The notes under the pieces: model-generated
The model's input: the letters and a program-made list of their open reading frames with translations, nothing else
What the model was told of the DNA's origin: nothing
The model's database searches: none
Made by a program: the position numbers and the translations under genes
Assembly (NCBI GenBank): GCA_035651755.1
Contig: DASRFA010000040.1
Coordinates: 287,201 to 351,200, forward strand
DNA: 64,000 nt
From: DASRFA01 sp035651755
GTDB taxonomy: Bacteria > Desulfobacterota > Binatia > UBA12015
Reading direction: 5' to 3'
Shown: in pieces, positions 7,993 through 16,283 of the stretch
How the letters are laid out: every line of letters starts with the position of its first letter
How positions within the stretch are numbered: position 1 is the stretch's first letter

Positions 7993-10023
7993 TTGACGCC
8001 TTCCGGCCCGCGCGCGGGCGGAGCACGCGCCGTCGCCGGGGAAGCGACGGCCGAGGGCGCCGCGCAGCCCCTCGTGCCGTACGTCGCCGCGGACGCCGAG
8101 ATCCCCGAGCTGACGCTGCGCGCCGTGCTGCTCGGCGCCACGCTTTCGGTGCTCTTCGGGATGGTGAACGCCTACGTCGGCCTCCGCGTGGGGCTCACCG
8201 TTTCCGCGTCGATCCCGTCGGCGGTGATCTCGATGGCGGTCCTGCGCGGTCTCCTCCGGCGCGGCACCATCCTCGAGAACAACGTCGTGCACGCGATCGG
8301 ATCGGCCGGCGACTCGCTCGCCGCGGGCGTCGTGTTCACGGTGCCCGCGCTCCTCTTCCTCGGGCTCTCGCCGACCGGCTTCACCGTTTTCCTGCTCGGC
8401 ATCACCGCCGGCTGGCTCGGCATCGTCGCCATGATGCCGATGCGCCGCGACCTCACGATCGCCGAGCACGGGCGCCTCCCGTTCCCCGAGGGCACGGCGT
8501 GCGCCGAGGTGCTCGTCGCGGGCGATCGCGGCGGGGCGAGCGCGCGGCCGGTCGTGCGCGGCGTCGCGGTCGGCGCGCTCTACGCGCTGGGCTCGCAGGT
8601 GCTCGGCCTCTGGCGCGAGCGCGTCTCGTTCACCTTCGCGTCGCTCCACAAGGCGACCATCGGCTTCGATCTCACGCCGCTCTTCCTGGGCGCGGGGTAC
8701 CTCGTCGGAGCGCGGATCGCGGCGGTCATGGCGTCGGGCGGGGTGCTCGCGTGGTGCGTCCTCGTCCCGCTCGCGGACGCGATCGCCGGGACGTCGCTCG
8801 GCGACGCGCTCGGCATCCCGGCGGGCACGGCCGCGCTCGACGCGGCCGCGATCTGGCGTGCGCACGTGCGCTACGTCGGCGCCGGAGCCGTCGCGATGGG
8901 CGGTGCGGTGTCGCTCGCGAGCGTCCTGCCCGCGATCGCGCAGGGCGCGGGCGAAGGCTGGCGGGTCGTGCGCGCCACGCTCGCGCGCCGGCGCGCGTCG
9001 GAGCGGCCCGCGTCCGAGCCCGCCGCGCGCGACCGCAACGATCGCGACTTGCCGGCGTGGGTCCCGCCCGCGGGCGTCGCCGCGTGCGGGCTCGCGCTCT
9101 GGCTCGTCCCTTCCTTCGGGCTGGGACCGCTCGAGGCCCTGTTCGCGATCGCGTTCAGCATCTTCTTCGCGATCGTGTCGGCCCGCATCGTCGGCCTCGT
9201 CGGTACGACGTCGCAGCCGGTCTCCGGGATGACCATCACCGCGATCCTCGCGACGAGCTTCGTGCTCAAGCTCCTCGGCCACACCGGACGCGAGGCGATG
9301 GCGGCGAGCATCACGGTCGGCGCCGTGGTCGCGATCTCGAGCGCGCTCGCCGGCGACCTCGCGCAGGACCTCAAGACCGCGGCGCTCGTGGGCGCGACGC
9401 CGGCGCGCGTCCAGATCGCGCAGCTCATCGGGACGTTCGCGGCCGCGGTGCGCGCGGGCTGGGTGCTGCTGCTCCTCCACCAGGCCTACGGCCTGGGCTC
9501 GGAGCTGCTGCCCGCGCCGCAGTCGCGCCTCATGGCGACGCTGGTGGAGGGCGTCGCGCAGGGGCAGCTTCCCTGGGCGCTCATGGCGGTCGGCGCCGGC
9601 CTCGCGCTCGCCGCGGCGCTGGCGGGCGTACCCGCGCTCGCATTCGCGATCGGCCTCTACCTGCCGATCACGACGACCGCGCCCATTCTTCTCGGCGGCC
9701 TCGTGCGGGCCGCGATGGACCGCGCCCGGCGCGCGGGGCTGGGCGCAGGATCCACCGCGGGCGCCGGCGCGACCGGGGCGGACGCGAGCCGCGACGAGCC
9801 GGACGATGCGCGCGCGCCGACGCTGATCGCGTCCGGCATGATCGCGGGCGAGGCGCTCGCGGGGATCGCGGTCGCGGCGCTCGTGGTCGTCGCGGGCGAG
9901 GGCGCGCTGCACGTGCGGGGCGCGGGCGCGCTCGGCGACCTCGAGGCGCCGCTCACGATCGCGGTGTACGCGCTACTCGTGGCGGCGCTGGCGCGCGGCG
10001 ATGGCCGCCGCGGTCGCGCGTAA
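7993..10023 (+). CDS. OPT-family oligopeptide transporter
   Basis: 676 residues with about 14 hydrophobic segments (for example LRAVLLGATLSVLFGMVNAY, VVFTVPALLFLGL, LEALFAIAFSIFFAIVSARI, ALAFAIGLYLPITTTAPILL). The Pro/Gly-rich loop GRLPFPEGTACAEVL and IVGLVGTTSQPVSGMTI are typical of the OPT family, which takes up oligopeptides or metal-siderophore complexes at the inner membrane; substrate is not predictable. Start is TTG 7993, 8 bases after the helicase stop. Its last 51 bases overlap the 3' end of the convergent HExxH gene. Confidence 0.88.
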   Translation: MTPSGPRAGGARAVAGEATAEGAAQPLVPYVAADAEIPELTLRAVLLGATLSVLFGMVNAYVGLRVGLTVSASIPSAVISMAVLRGLLRRGTILENNVVHAIGSAGDSLAAGVVFTVPALLFLGLSPTGFTVFLLGITAGWLGIVAMMPMRRDLTIAEHGRLPFPEGTACAEVLVAGDRGGASARPVVRGVAVGALYALGSQVLGLWRERVSFTFASLHKATIGFDLTPLFLGAGYLVGARIAAVMASGGVLAWCVLVPLADAIAGTSLGDALGIPAGTAALDAAAIWRAHVRYVGAGAVAMGGAVSLASVLPAIAQGAGEGWRVVRATLARRRASERPASEPAARDRNDRDLPAWVPPAGVAACGLALWLVPSFGLGPLEALFAIAFSIFFAIVSARIVGLVGTTSQPVSGMTITAILATSFVLKLLGHTGREAMAASITVGAVVAISSALAGDLAQDLKTAALVGATPARVQIAQLIGTFAAAVRAGWVLLLLHQAYGLGSELLPAPQSRLMATLVEGVAQGQLPWALMAVGAGLALAAALAGVPALAFAIGLYLPITTTAPILLGGLVRAAMDRARRAGLGAGSTAGAGATGADASRDEPDDARAPTLIASGMIAGEALAGIAVAALVVVAGEGALHVRGAGALGDLEAPLTIAVYALLVAALARGDGRRGRA

Positions 10024-10731
10024 CAGCTCGATGCCCGACATGGTGTCGCCGTCGTCGCCGAGGCCGGCGAGACCGAGCTCGCGCGCCGCGCGGTCGATGT
10101 CGCGGGCGGCGCGTGCGATCTCGTCGGCCGGGGCGCGCGGGTCGCGATCCGGCTCGACTTTGCGCGCGAGGTCGCCGTCCGGCGCGGTTGGTCGCTCCGC
10201 GACCCGCGGAGCGCCGGCGCGTCCCGCGGCGAGCGGGGTGCCGCGCGTCAGGATGCGATAGAGGCTGGACTCGCGCTGGTAGAAGCCGGGGGTGTGAAAC
10301 GAGTGCGGGAGGTCGAGGGCGAAGAAGTCCAGGTGGTGGCAGACCTCGTGCAGGAGCGTCCGGAGGAACGTCTTGATCGCGACGACGTCGCGCCGCCGCG
10401 CCGTTCGCATCCACACCGTGATCCGATCGCGGCCCGCGCCGCCGTTCGGGGTGTAGAGCCCGTGCAGCTCCCCGCGCGCGTCGTGCGGCCGGATCCCGGA
10501 GACCCGGACCGACACCGGCGGGACCCCGAGCCGCGTGCAGAGGAGCGCGACCAGCCGCCGGGCGGCGAGCTCGGTCGCGTCGCGGTCGTCGGCCTCGAGG
10601 GAGCGCTGGACCTGGACGACGGCGGCCGTGAGGTCGGTGGCGGGCGCCAGCGCGACGCGGGTGATCGCCGCGCTGCGCTCGTACTCTCGCCGCTGCGCCG
10701 CGGGAAGTCGATGCCACCACTCGCTCGCCAT
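9973..10731 (-). CDS. Putative zinc metallopeptidase-like protein (HExxH)
   Basis: 252 residues, no signal peptide. FLRTLLHEVCHHLDFFALD contains an HExxH motif (HEVCH) followed by HHLD, and downstream LPHSFHTPGFYQRESSLYRI offers a third His/Glu ligand. This is the pattern of SprT-like or gluzincin-like proteins, but no named family was recognised. The N-terminal 90 residues and the C-terminal 80 (a helical region rich in charged residues) are unassigned. The convergent overlap with the OPT gene includes the last 17 codons. Confidence 0.65.
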   Translation of the reverse strand: MASEWWHRLPAAQRREYERSAAITRVALAPATDLTAAVVQVQRSLEADDRDATELAARRLVALLCTRLGVPPVSVRVSGIRPHDARGELHGLYTPNGGAGRDRITVWMRTARRRDVVAIKTFLRTLLHEVCHHLDFFALDLPHSFHTPGFYQRESSLYRILTRGTPLAAGRAGAPRVAERPTAPDGDLARKVEPDRDPRAPADEIARAARDIDRAARELGLAGLGDDGDTMSGIELLRATAAAIAARQRRHE

Positions 10732-10791
10732 CGCGGGGCCTCGCGAGTTCTCGCACGCGTCGGGGCGCGGGGCAACGCGATTCCCGTCTGG

Positions 10792-10822
10792 TTGACAGCC
10801 GGCCGGCGCGTTCCGTTAAGGT
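10792..10822 (+). promoter_or_regulatory. Sigma70-type promoter for the exeA-like gene
   Basis: TTGACA (10792-10797), a 19-base spacer and TAAGGT (10817-10822); an alternative TTAAGG at 10815 gives 17 bases. It is one of the best -35 boxes in the window. The transcript would have a leader of about 170 bases before ATG 10997, with GC-rich inverted stretches but no riboswitch I recognise. Confidence 0.6.
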
Positions 10823-10996
10823 AGGGGAGCCTCCGGCCGCCGCACGCGCGGGTGGGGACCATGCAGCGCGCGAGCGAGCCCTGCGGGCGCCCGCGCATTG
10901 CGCAGGGCAGCGGACCGGGGCAGCGGAAACTAGGGCCGGGGACGGCGGGGCGGCAGTGCGCGAGCCGTCGATCCCGCGCCCGGAGCGGGCGCTGCG

Positions 10997-13096
10997 ATGT
11001 ACGAGCGTTTCTTTGGACTTGATGAGCTGCCGTTCCAGCTCACCCCCGATCCGCGCTACCTGTTCCTCTCGTCGAAGCACCGCGAGGCGCTCGGGCACCT
11101 GGTGTACGGCATCCGCGAGGGTGCCGGCTTCGTGTGCATCACGGGGGAGATCGGCGCCGGCAAGACGACGCTCCTGCGGGCGCTCCTGCGCGAGGCTGAC
11201 GAGTCGACGAAGTACGCGTACATTCTGAACCCGGTCCTCGCCGGCGTCGAGCTCCTGCAGGAGATCAACCACGAGCTCGGCGTGCAGACGACCGGCACGC
11301 GGCGCGAGCTCCTGGCGGCGCTGAACCAGGCGCTCGTCGACCAGAAGGCGCTCGGCCGGCGCGTGGTGCTGGTGATCGACGAGGCGCAGGCGCTCGACGG
11401 GGCGATCCTGGAGCAGCTACGGCTCCTCTCGAACTTCGAGACCGAAAGCGCGAAGCTCGTGCAGATCGTGCTGGTCGGTCAGCCGGAGCTGCGCGACCTG
11501 CTCGCGCGCCCGGACCTCGAGCAGCTGAACCAGCGGATCACCGTTCGCTGGCACCTCGGACGCCTCGATCGCGGGGAAACCGCCCAGTACATCGCGCACC
11601 GTGTGCGAACCGCGGGCCAGACGCGCAGCCTCTTCACGCCCGGCGGGATCGCGGCGATCCACGCCTACGCGCGCGGCATTCCGCGGCTCATCAACGTCGC
11701 CTCTCATCGCGCGCTCCTGGTGGCCTACGCGAGCGATCGCGCGCGGGTGAACCGCTTCGTCGTCCGGCGCGCGATCGCGGAGCTCCGGCGCCACGTCGCG
11801 CCCAGCCGCTCGGGAGCGACGCGCCAGGCCGCGTGGTCGGCGGGCGCCGCGGCCGCCGCCGTCGCGGTCGCGATCGGCGGAGTCCTTCTGTGGCAGCGCG
11901 GGCCCGGCGGCCGCATGGTGGGCGCCGCCGCGACCTCTTCGGCCGGCTCGACGAGCGCGGCGGACGCCGCGCGCGCGGCGGGCGGCAGCACATCGTCGGC
12001 GACCGGCGAGACGCGCTCGCCCGCCGGCGCCCCCGCGGTTGGCGCCGCGGCGGCTGCGGGGGCAGGGGCGGCGCCCGATGCGGAAAGCCCACCGGCAGCG
12101 CCCCCGGTGCCGGCCTCGCTCGCGAGCGCACCGGACTCCGGAGCGCCGGCGGCTCCGCCGCCGGTCGCGGCGCCGCCGGCGGCCGCGCGGGCCGAGACGG
12201 CCGCGCACGCCGGCGACGGCGCCGTCGTCGCCGCGAGCGGCGGCACCGCTACGGCCGGCGCTCCGCCGGCAGCGGCGGCGGCGGGCGCGGGCGCGACCAG
12301 CGCGCCACCGGGCGCGCCGGCGAAGAGCGACACGCCCGGCGATACGGCCGCCGGCGGCGACGCCGTCGTCGAAGCGGCGGAGCCCGCCGCCGACGCCGAG
12401 CGCGCGATGCTCTTCGACGCCCTCCGCCAGACGACGCCGGGCAACAGCGCCTATGAAGCGACGGAAGCGCTCCTGCACGCGTGGGGCGTCGCGGCGCTCA
12501 CGCCGCAGGAGGCGGCGCGGCCGACGCTCGACCTCCAGACGATCGGCAGGTCGCGTGGGCTCGAGTACCTGTCGTTTTCCGGAAACCTGAACCTCCTGCG
12601 CGTTCTCGACCTGCCCGCCATCCTGGAGCTCGCGCCCGACGACGGGTCCGCGTCGCGCTTCGTCGCCGTCTCGCACCTCGACGACGACACGACACGCGTC
12701 GCGATCGGCCGCAGCTCGGTCGACGTGTCTCCCGCCGTGCTCGCCGACGCCTGGTTCGGAAAGGCGCACCTCTTCTGGCGCGACCTCGACCGCCTCGGCG
12801 GTCTGCTCGCCGTCGGATCGGTCAACCCCAAAGTGAAGCGACTGCACGAGCTGCTGCGCGGCGTGGGCGTCTACAGCGGTCCGGATTCGACGGTGTTCTC
12901 GCCCGACACGGAGGCCGCGGTGCTGCGCTTCCAGCGCGCGAAGCGGCTGTTCGCCGACGGCAAGGCCGGGCCGCTCACGATGATCACGCTCTACCAGAGC
13001 GTCGCCGCCGACCGGGTGCCGCGGCTCGGTGGCGAAACGGCGCGCTCGCCGCGCGCCGCGGAGGCGAGGATCGGCATGGGCGGGGGGTGGAATTGA
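10997..13096 (+). CDS. ExeA-like AAA ATPase with C-terminal peptidoglycan-binding domain
   Basis: 699 residues. ExeA/GspA ATPases act with GspB to place type II secretion pores through peptidoglycan. The N-terminus is canonical (MYERFFGLDELPFQLTPDPR), Walker A GEIGAGKT (50-57) and Walker B VLVIDE (124-129). One transmembrane segment follows at about 275-295, then a Pro/Ala/Gly-rich low-complexity linker (about 300-455), a C39-peptidase-like or unassigned domain, and a PG_binding_1-like domain (VKRLHELLRGVGVYSGPDST ... AVLRFQRAKRL) at about 610-670. The linker is much longer than in most relatives. Its stop overlaps the GspB-like start (TTGA). No gspC-M genes lie nearby, so the partner machine (type II secretion or type IV pili) is elsewhere or different. 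Confidence 0.88.
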   Translation: MYERFFGLDELPFQLTPDPRYLFLSSKHREALGHLVYGIREGAGFVCITGEIGAGKTTLLRALLREADESTKYAYILNPVLAGVELLQEINHELGVQTTGTRRELLAALNQALVDQKALGRRVVLVIDEAQALDGAILEQLRLLSNFETESAKLVQIVLVGQPELRDLLARPDLEQLNQRITVRWHLGRLDRGETAQYIAHRVRTAGQTRSLFTPGGIAAIHAYARGIPRLINVASHRALLVAYASDRARVNRFVVRRAIAELRRHVAPSRSGATRQAAWSAGAAAAAVAVAIGGVLLWQRGPGGRMVGAAATSSAGSTSAADAARAAGGSTSSATGETRSPAGAPAVGAAAAAGAGAAPDAESPPAAPPVPASLASAPDSGAPAAPPPVAAPPAAARAETAAHAGDGAVVAASGGTATAGAPPAAAAAGAGATSAPPGAPAKSDTPGDTAAGGDAVVEAAEPAADAERAMLFDALRQTTPGNSAYEATEALLHAWGVAALTPQEAARPTLDLQTIGRSRGLEYLSFSGNLNLLRVLDLPAILELAPDDGSASRFVAVSHLDDDTTRVAIGRSSVDVSPAVLADAWFGKAHLFWRDLDRLGGLLAVGSVNPKVKRLHELLRGVGVYSGPDSTVFSPDTEAAVLRFQRAKRLFADGKAGPLTMITLYQSVAADRVPRLGGETARSPRAAEARIGMGGGWN

Positions 13097-14430
13097 GCAC
13101 GATCCTGGAGGTCCTGCGGAAGGCGCAGGAGGATGCGCGCCGCAAGCCGGAGCCGGGAAAGGTCCCGGGCGGGCTCTTCGACGATGCCGAGCGACGACGG
13201 CGGCGCCGGCGGCTCCTCTTCGCGGTGGGCGCGGTCGTGGTTCTGGGCTTCGTCGGCGGATGGTGGTTCGGCGCGCGCCTCCGCGCACCCGAGCCGACGG
13301 CGGAGGACGACGGTCGGCTCGCCGTCGCGGACGCGACGTCGCCGGGCCGCGACGCGGAGCCTTCCGCAGCGCGGTCGCCCGGAGCCGAACCGGGCATCGG
13401 CGGGACGTCGGCGGCGCCGGAGACGAAGGCCGAGGAGCCACCCGCGGCGAAGACGGCGCCCGCGCCAGCACCCGCGACGGCGCCCGGTGCGGTCGAGGAC
13501 GCGCGTAGAGCCGCACCGCCTGCCCCCGAAGGCTCGGGTGCCGCGGCGCAGCCGCCGTCCGTGCCCGCGGCGCCGCCTGCGGCCGCAAAGGCGGCGCCGC
13601 AGGTTCCTCCGGCCGCGCTGCGCGCCCGCGCCGGCGACGCGTCGTCCGAGACGGCGCTCGCCGCACAGCGCGCCGCGATCCGCGCGGGCCGCGCGCGAGA
13701 GACCGAGCCGGCTTCGGATACCGCGTCGGCGGAGGCCGCGGCGCCGGCGGCGCCGGTCGGAGAGCGGCGCGCGCCGTCGTACATGGACGCGGGCGTCCCG
13801 GCGTTCGGACCGGCCGGACCGACGGCAGAAGGCGCAGCGCCCGCGCCGCGGCTGCGCGCGATCCAGCGCCCGCTCCGTGGGACGGAAGCCTCGCGCGTGC
13901 AGCTCGCCGACCGGGCGGCGGCACCGCCTCCCGCGGCAGTCGCACCCGCCGCGCCTCGCGCGGCCGGAAGCTTCCGGGACAGCGACGAGGTGCGGATCGG
14001 CACCGCGGAGCGCGAGAAGCCGGCGCCCGAGCCGCGCGAGGCGCGCGCCGATCAGCGGCTCGCGCGCGCCGAGTCGCCTCTCGGCGGCGCCGCGGACGTT
14101 CGCGCCGAATCCGCGGCCGGGGCGGCCGCGGCGGCGGCGCGCGACCTCGCGCCGGCGCCCGCACGGCCGCCCCTCGCCGCGAGCGACGACGGCGACGTCC
14201 TCGCGCGCGCCCTGCGCCGCTCGCCGACCGGCGCTCCCGACGTCAAGATCAACATCGTGTCGTGGTCCGCGACGCCGGGCCGCCGCTTCGCCTTCGTGCG
14301 GGTCGACGGCAGCCAGGTGACGCAGGTGCGGGAGGGCGATGAGATCGGCGGCTTGAAGGTGAAGCACATCTTCCAGCAAGCCGTCGAGTTCGGCCACGGC
14401 GACTCGAGCTTCGTGCTGCGGGCCAATTGA
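13093..14430 (+). CDS. GspB-like general secretion pathway protein B
   Basis: 445 residues. The short cytoplasmic N-terminus STILEVLRKAQEDARRKPEP is typical of GspB-type partners of ExeA, followed by one membrane segment (LLFAVGAVVVLGFVGGWWFG). A very long Ala/Pro-rich periplasmic linker follows (about 65-375). The C-terminal GspB domain is VKINIVSWSATPGRRFAFVR ... GDEIGGLKVKHIFQQ. The start is TTG 13093, overlapping the exeA stop and preceded by GGGGGGTGG, so translation is coupled. It probably forms an inner-membrane complex with the ATPase. Confidence 0.85.
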   Translation: MSTILEVLRKAQEDARRKPEPGKVPGGLFDDAERRRRRRRLLFAVGAVVVLGFVGGWWFGARLRAPEPTAEDDGRLAVADATSPGRDAEPSAARSPGAEPGIGGTSAAPETKAEEPPAAKTAPAPAPATAPGAVEDARRAAPPAPEGSGAAAQPPSVPAAPPAAAKAAPQVPPAALRARAGDASSETALAAQRAAIRAGRARETEPASDTASAEAAAPAAPVGERRAPSYMDAGVPAFGPAGPTAEGAAPAPRLRAIQRPLRGTEASRVQLADRAAAPPPAAVAPAAPRAAGSFRDSDEVRIGTAEREKPAPEPREARADQRLARAESPLGGAADVRAESAAGAAAAAARDLAPAPARPPLAASDDGDVLARALRRSPTGAPDVKINIVSWSATPGRRFAFVRVDGSQVTQVREGDEIGGLKVKHIFQQAVEFGHGDSSFVLRAN

Positions 14431-14432
14431 AA

Positions 14433-14478
14433 CGAGGGGATCTTCCCCTCGCCCTAGTCGGGCAAAGCCCGACTAGGG
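14433..14478. repeat. Tandem hairpins, inverted copy of a palindromic intergenic repeat
   Basis: Two perfect inverted repeats follow the gspB-like stop: CGAGGGGA/TCCCCTCG (14433-14451, loop TCT) and CCCTAGTCGGGC/GCCCGACTAGGG (14452-14478, loop AAA). The stretch 14434-14470 is, in reverse complement, nearly the same 37-base unit as 17482-17518. No T-run follows, but its place between convergent genes fits a bidirectional terminator or REP-like element. Confidence 0.7.
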
Positions 14479-14572
14479 TCCCAGTCCCCAGGTCGCTTCG
14501 CTCCGCGCGCGATCCTGCCGGTGGAGCGATCAGGTAGCGGCTTCGTGGGCGCCGACCGGACCTGCGGTCCGC

Positions 14573-15343
14573 CTACCCCCGCATGAACATGCCGCCGTCG
14601 ACGCAGAGGATCTGGCCGGTGATCATCTTGCTGTCGTCGGATGCGAGGAAGACCGCGGTGCCGCAGAGGTCCTCGGCCTCGAGCGGGTGTTTGATCGCCA
14701 TCATCATGTTGACGATCATGTCGATGATCTCGGGCTGAACGGACTTCTTCGTCGCCTCGGTCATCGTCGGGCCCGGCGCGATCGCGTTGACGCGGATGCC
14801 GTGCGGCCCGCCGGCCGCGGCGAGGAAGTGGGTCATCGCGTTGATGGCCGCCTTTGTCACGCTGTAGTGGAAGCTCGGCATCTCCTCGTGCGGCACGTAG
14901 AACGTCGCGTACGCCGCGCCCGAGCTCTGCGTGATGATCGACCCCTTCCCCTGCTGCTTCATGTAGGGGTAGACCGCGCGGCACGAGAGCCACGTGCCGA
15001 AGTAGTTCACCGAGAAGATCTTCTTCAGGTACTCGAACGAATGGTTCTGGTTGTCGATGTCGTAGTAGATCGCCGCATTGGCGATCAGCGTGTCGATCCG
15101 TCCCCAGCGATCGACGACCGCCTTCGCCATCGCGTTCGAGCTGTCCTCGCTCGACACGTCGACGTGGACGAACATCGCGTCGCCGCCCTGTCGCTTCAGG
15201 TCGGCGGCGACCGCCTCGCCCTTCTCGCGGTTGATGTCGGCCACGGCGACCTTCGCGCCCTCGGCGACGAAGCGCCGCGCGTAGGCCTCGCCGATTCCCT
15301 GGCCGCCGCCGGTGATGATGGTCACGTTGTCCTTCAGCTTCAT
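14573..15343 (-). CDS. Short-chain dehydrogenase/reductase (SDR)
   Basis: 256 residues, classical SDR. Rossmann motif TGGGQGIG near residue 12, NAA motif (LIANAAIYYD), catalytic Ser in TQSSGAAY, and the YxxxK pair FHYSVTKAAI, then the typical VNAIAPGPTMTEA and a C-terminal GQILCVDGG. It has all residues for an NAD(P)-dependent oxidoreductase; the substrate is unknown. ATG 15343 has GGAGGGG 10 bases upstream; a longer frame runs further 5' without conservation. It is divergent from a TetR regulator (205-bp gap) that probably controls it. Confidence 0.88.
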   Translation of the reverse strand: MKLKDNVTIITGGGQGIGEAYARRFVAEGAKVAVADINREKGEAVAADLKRQGGDAMFVHVDVSSEDSSNAMAKAVVDRWGRIDTLIANAAIYYDIDNQNHSFEYLKKIFSVNYFGTWLSCRAVYPYMKQQGKGSIITQSSGAAYATFYVPHEEMPSFHYSVTKAAINAMTHFLAAAGGPHGIRVNAIAPGPTMTEATKKSVQPEIIDMIVNMMMAIKHPLEAEDLCGTAVFLASDDSKMITGQILCVDGGMFMRG

Positions 15344-15489
15344 CGTGTTCCCGCCCCTCCGCGCGCCGCGCGGGACGCGCGCTCGGTCGAACGATCGAAT
15401 GAACGGATTCCGCGCTCGTAGCACGAACCGCGAAGCCGTCGCGAGGCGGTGGGGGCGGGCGGGCATGCGCCGGTCGAAGGGCGGTGGGC

Positions 15490-15517
15490 TTGACTCGACC
15501 CGACCCATCGGAATACT
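15490..15517 (+). promoter_or_regulatory. Promoter of the tetR gene
   Basis: TTGACT (15490-15495), a 16-base spacer and AATACT (15512-15517). It lies just upstream of a perfect palindrome (15523-15536), so bound repressor would cover the start of transcription, expected for autoregulation. Confidence 0.55.
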
Positions 15518-15522
15518 GGAGA

Positions 15523-15536
15523 CGACCGATCGGTCG
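15523..15536. promoter_or_regulatory. Probable TetR operator
   Basis: CGACCGATCGGTCG is a perfect 14-base palindrome, 13 bases before the tetR ATG at 15549 and within the gap shared with the divergent SDR gene. Its sequence class (ACCGATCGGT-like) is common for TetR-family boxes. Confidence 0.65.
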
Positions 15537-15548
15537 GTCGCTTTTGCC

Positions 15549-16199
15549 ATGGCAAACCCCGTGCTCGACAGCGACGCCGAGCTCAGCTCGCGCGACAAGA
15601 TCCTCGACGCCGCAGAGGCGCTCTTCGCGAAGCGCGGCTACGCCGGCGTGGGCTTGCGGGAGCTCGCCGAGGTCGTCGGGCTCGGGAAGTCGTCGCTCTT
15701 CCATCATTTCAAGAACAAGCCCGAGCTCTACGCGGCGGTGGCGGCGCGGATCCTGGGACGCATCGAGACCCGCCTCGTCCGGAGCCTCGCGGCGGGCGGG
15801 ACGCCGATCGAGCGTCTCGAGCGCCTGCTCGACGACCTGATCGACCTCCTCGCCGCCAACCCGAACTACGCGCGCGTCCTCCTGCGATCGCTGTTCGAGG
15901 ACGACGACCTCGCCGGCGAGATGCCGGAGGAGATCGAAGCGCACCGGGCGATCGAGAGCAGCATGGGCATGATGGGCCAGCTGCTGCGCGAGGGAATGAG
16001 CGCGGGGCAATTCCGCGCGGTGAACGTCCAGCACCTGCTGCTCACGCTCGTCGGACAGGTCGTGTTCCCGTTCGCGTCCGGCGACTTCGGCCTCGAGATC
16101 CTCGGTCGCGACATCTTCGACCCGGCCGAGGTGAAGCGGCGGAAGAAGGAGCTGCGCGACCTGCTGCGCTTCGGGGTGGTCGCGCAGCGCGCGCGCTGA
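15549..16199 (+). CDS. TetR/AcrR-family transcriptional regulator
   Basis: 216 residues. The helix-turn-helix domain is complete: SSRDKILDAAEALFAKRGYA, then GLRELAEVVGLGKSSLFHHF, then KNKPELYAAVAARIL. The C-terminal ligand domain is all-helical, with a Met-rich stretch (SSMGMMGQLLREGM). ATG 15549 lies 32 bases after the -10 box. It probably represses itself and the neighbouring divergent SDR and downstream diiron genes in response to a hydrophobic ligand; the ligand is unknown. Confidence 0.88.
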   Translation: MANPVLDSDAELSSRDKILDAAEALFAKRGYAGVGLRELAEVVGLGKSSLFHHFKNKPELYAAVAARILGRIETRLVRSLAAGGTPIERLERLLDDLIDLLAANPNYARVLLRSLFEDDDLAGEMPEEIEAHRAIESSMGMMGQLLREGMSAGQFRAVNVQHLLLTLVGQVVFPFASGDFGLEILGRDIFDPAEVKRRKKELRDLLRFGVVAQRAR

Positions 16200-16283
16200 G
16201 GCGACGCAAGGGCGACGCCCGGCGGACGAGATGAAGACCTTTCGAGCGACGGCGGTCTGAAGGAAGGCAGAGGGAGCAGATCG

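Noticed and set aside
10823..10996. Possible riboswitch in the exeA leader
   Set aside because: GC-rich inverted stretches exist, but no known riboswitch core sequence could be matched.
11417..14164. A 915-codon open frame on the minus strand, antisense to the exeA/gspB-like genes
   Set aside because: Arg/Pro/Ala-rich composition with no motif and no start signal; the plus strand has clear domains, so this is a GC-driven shadow.
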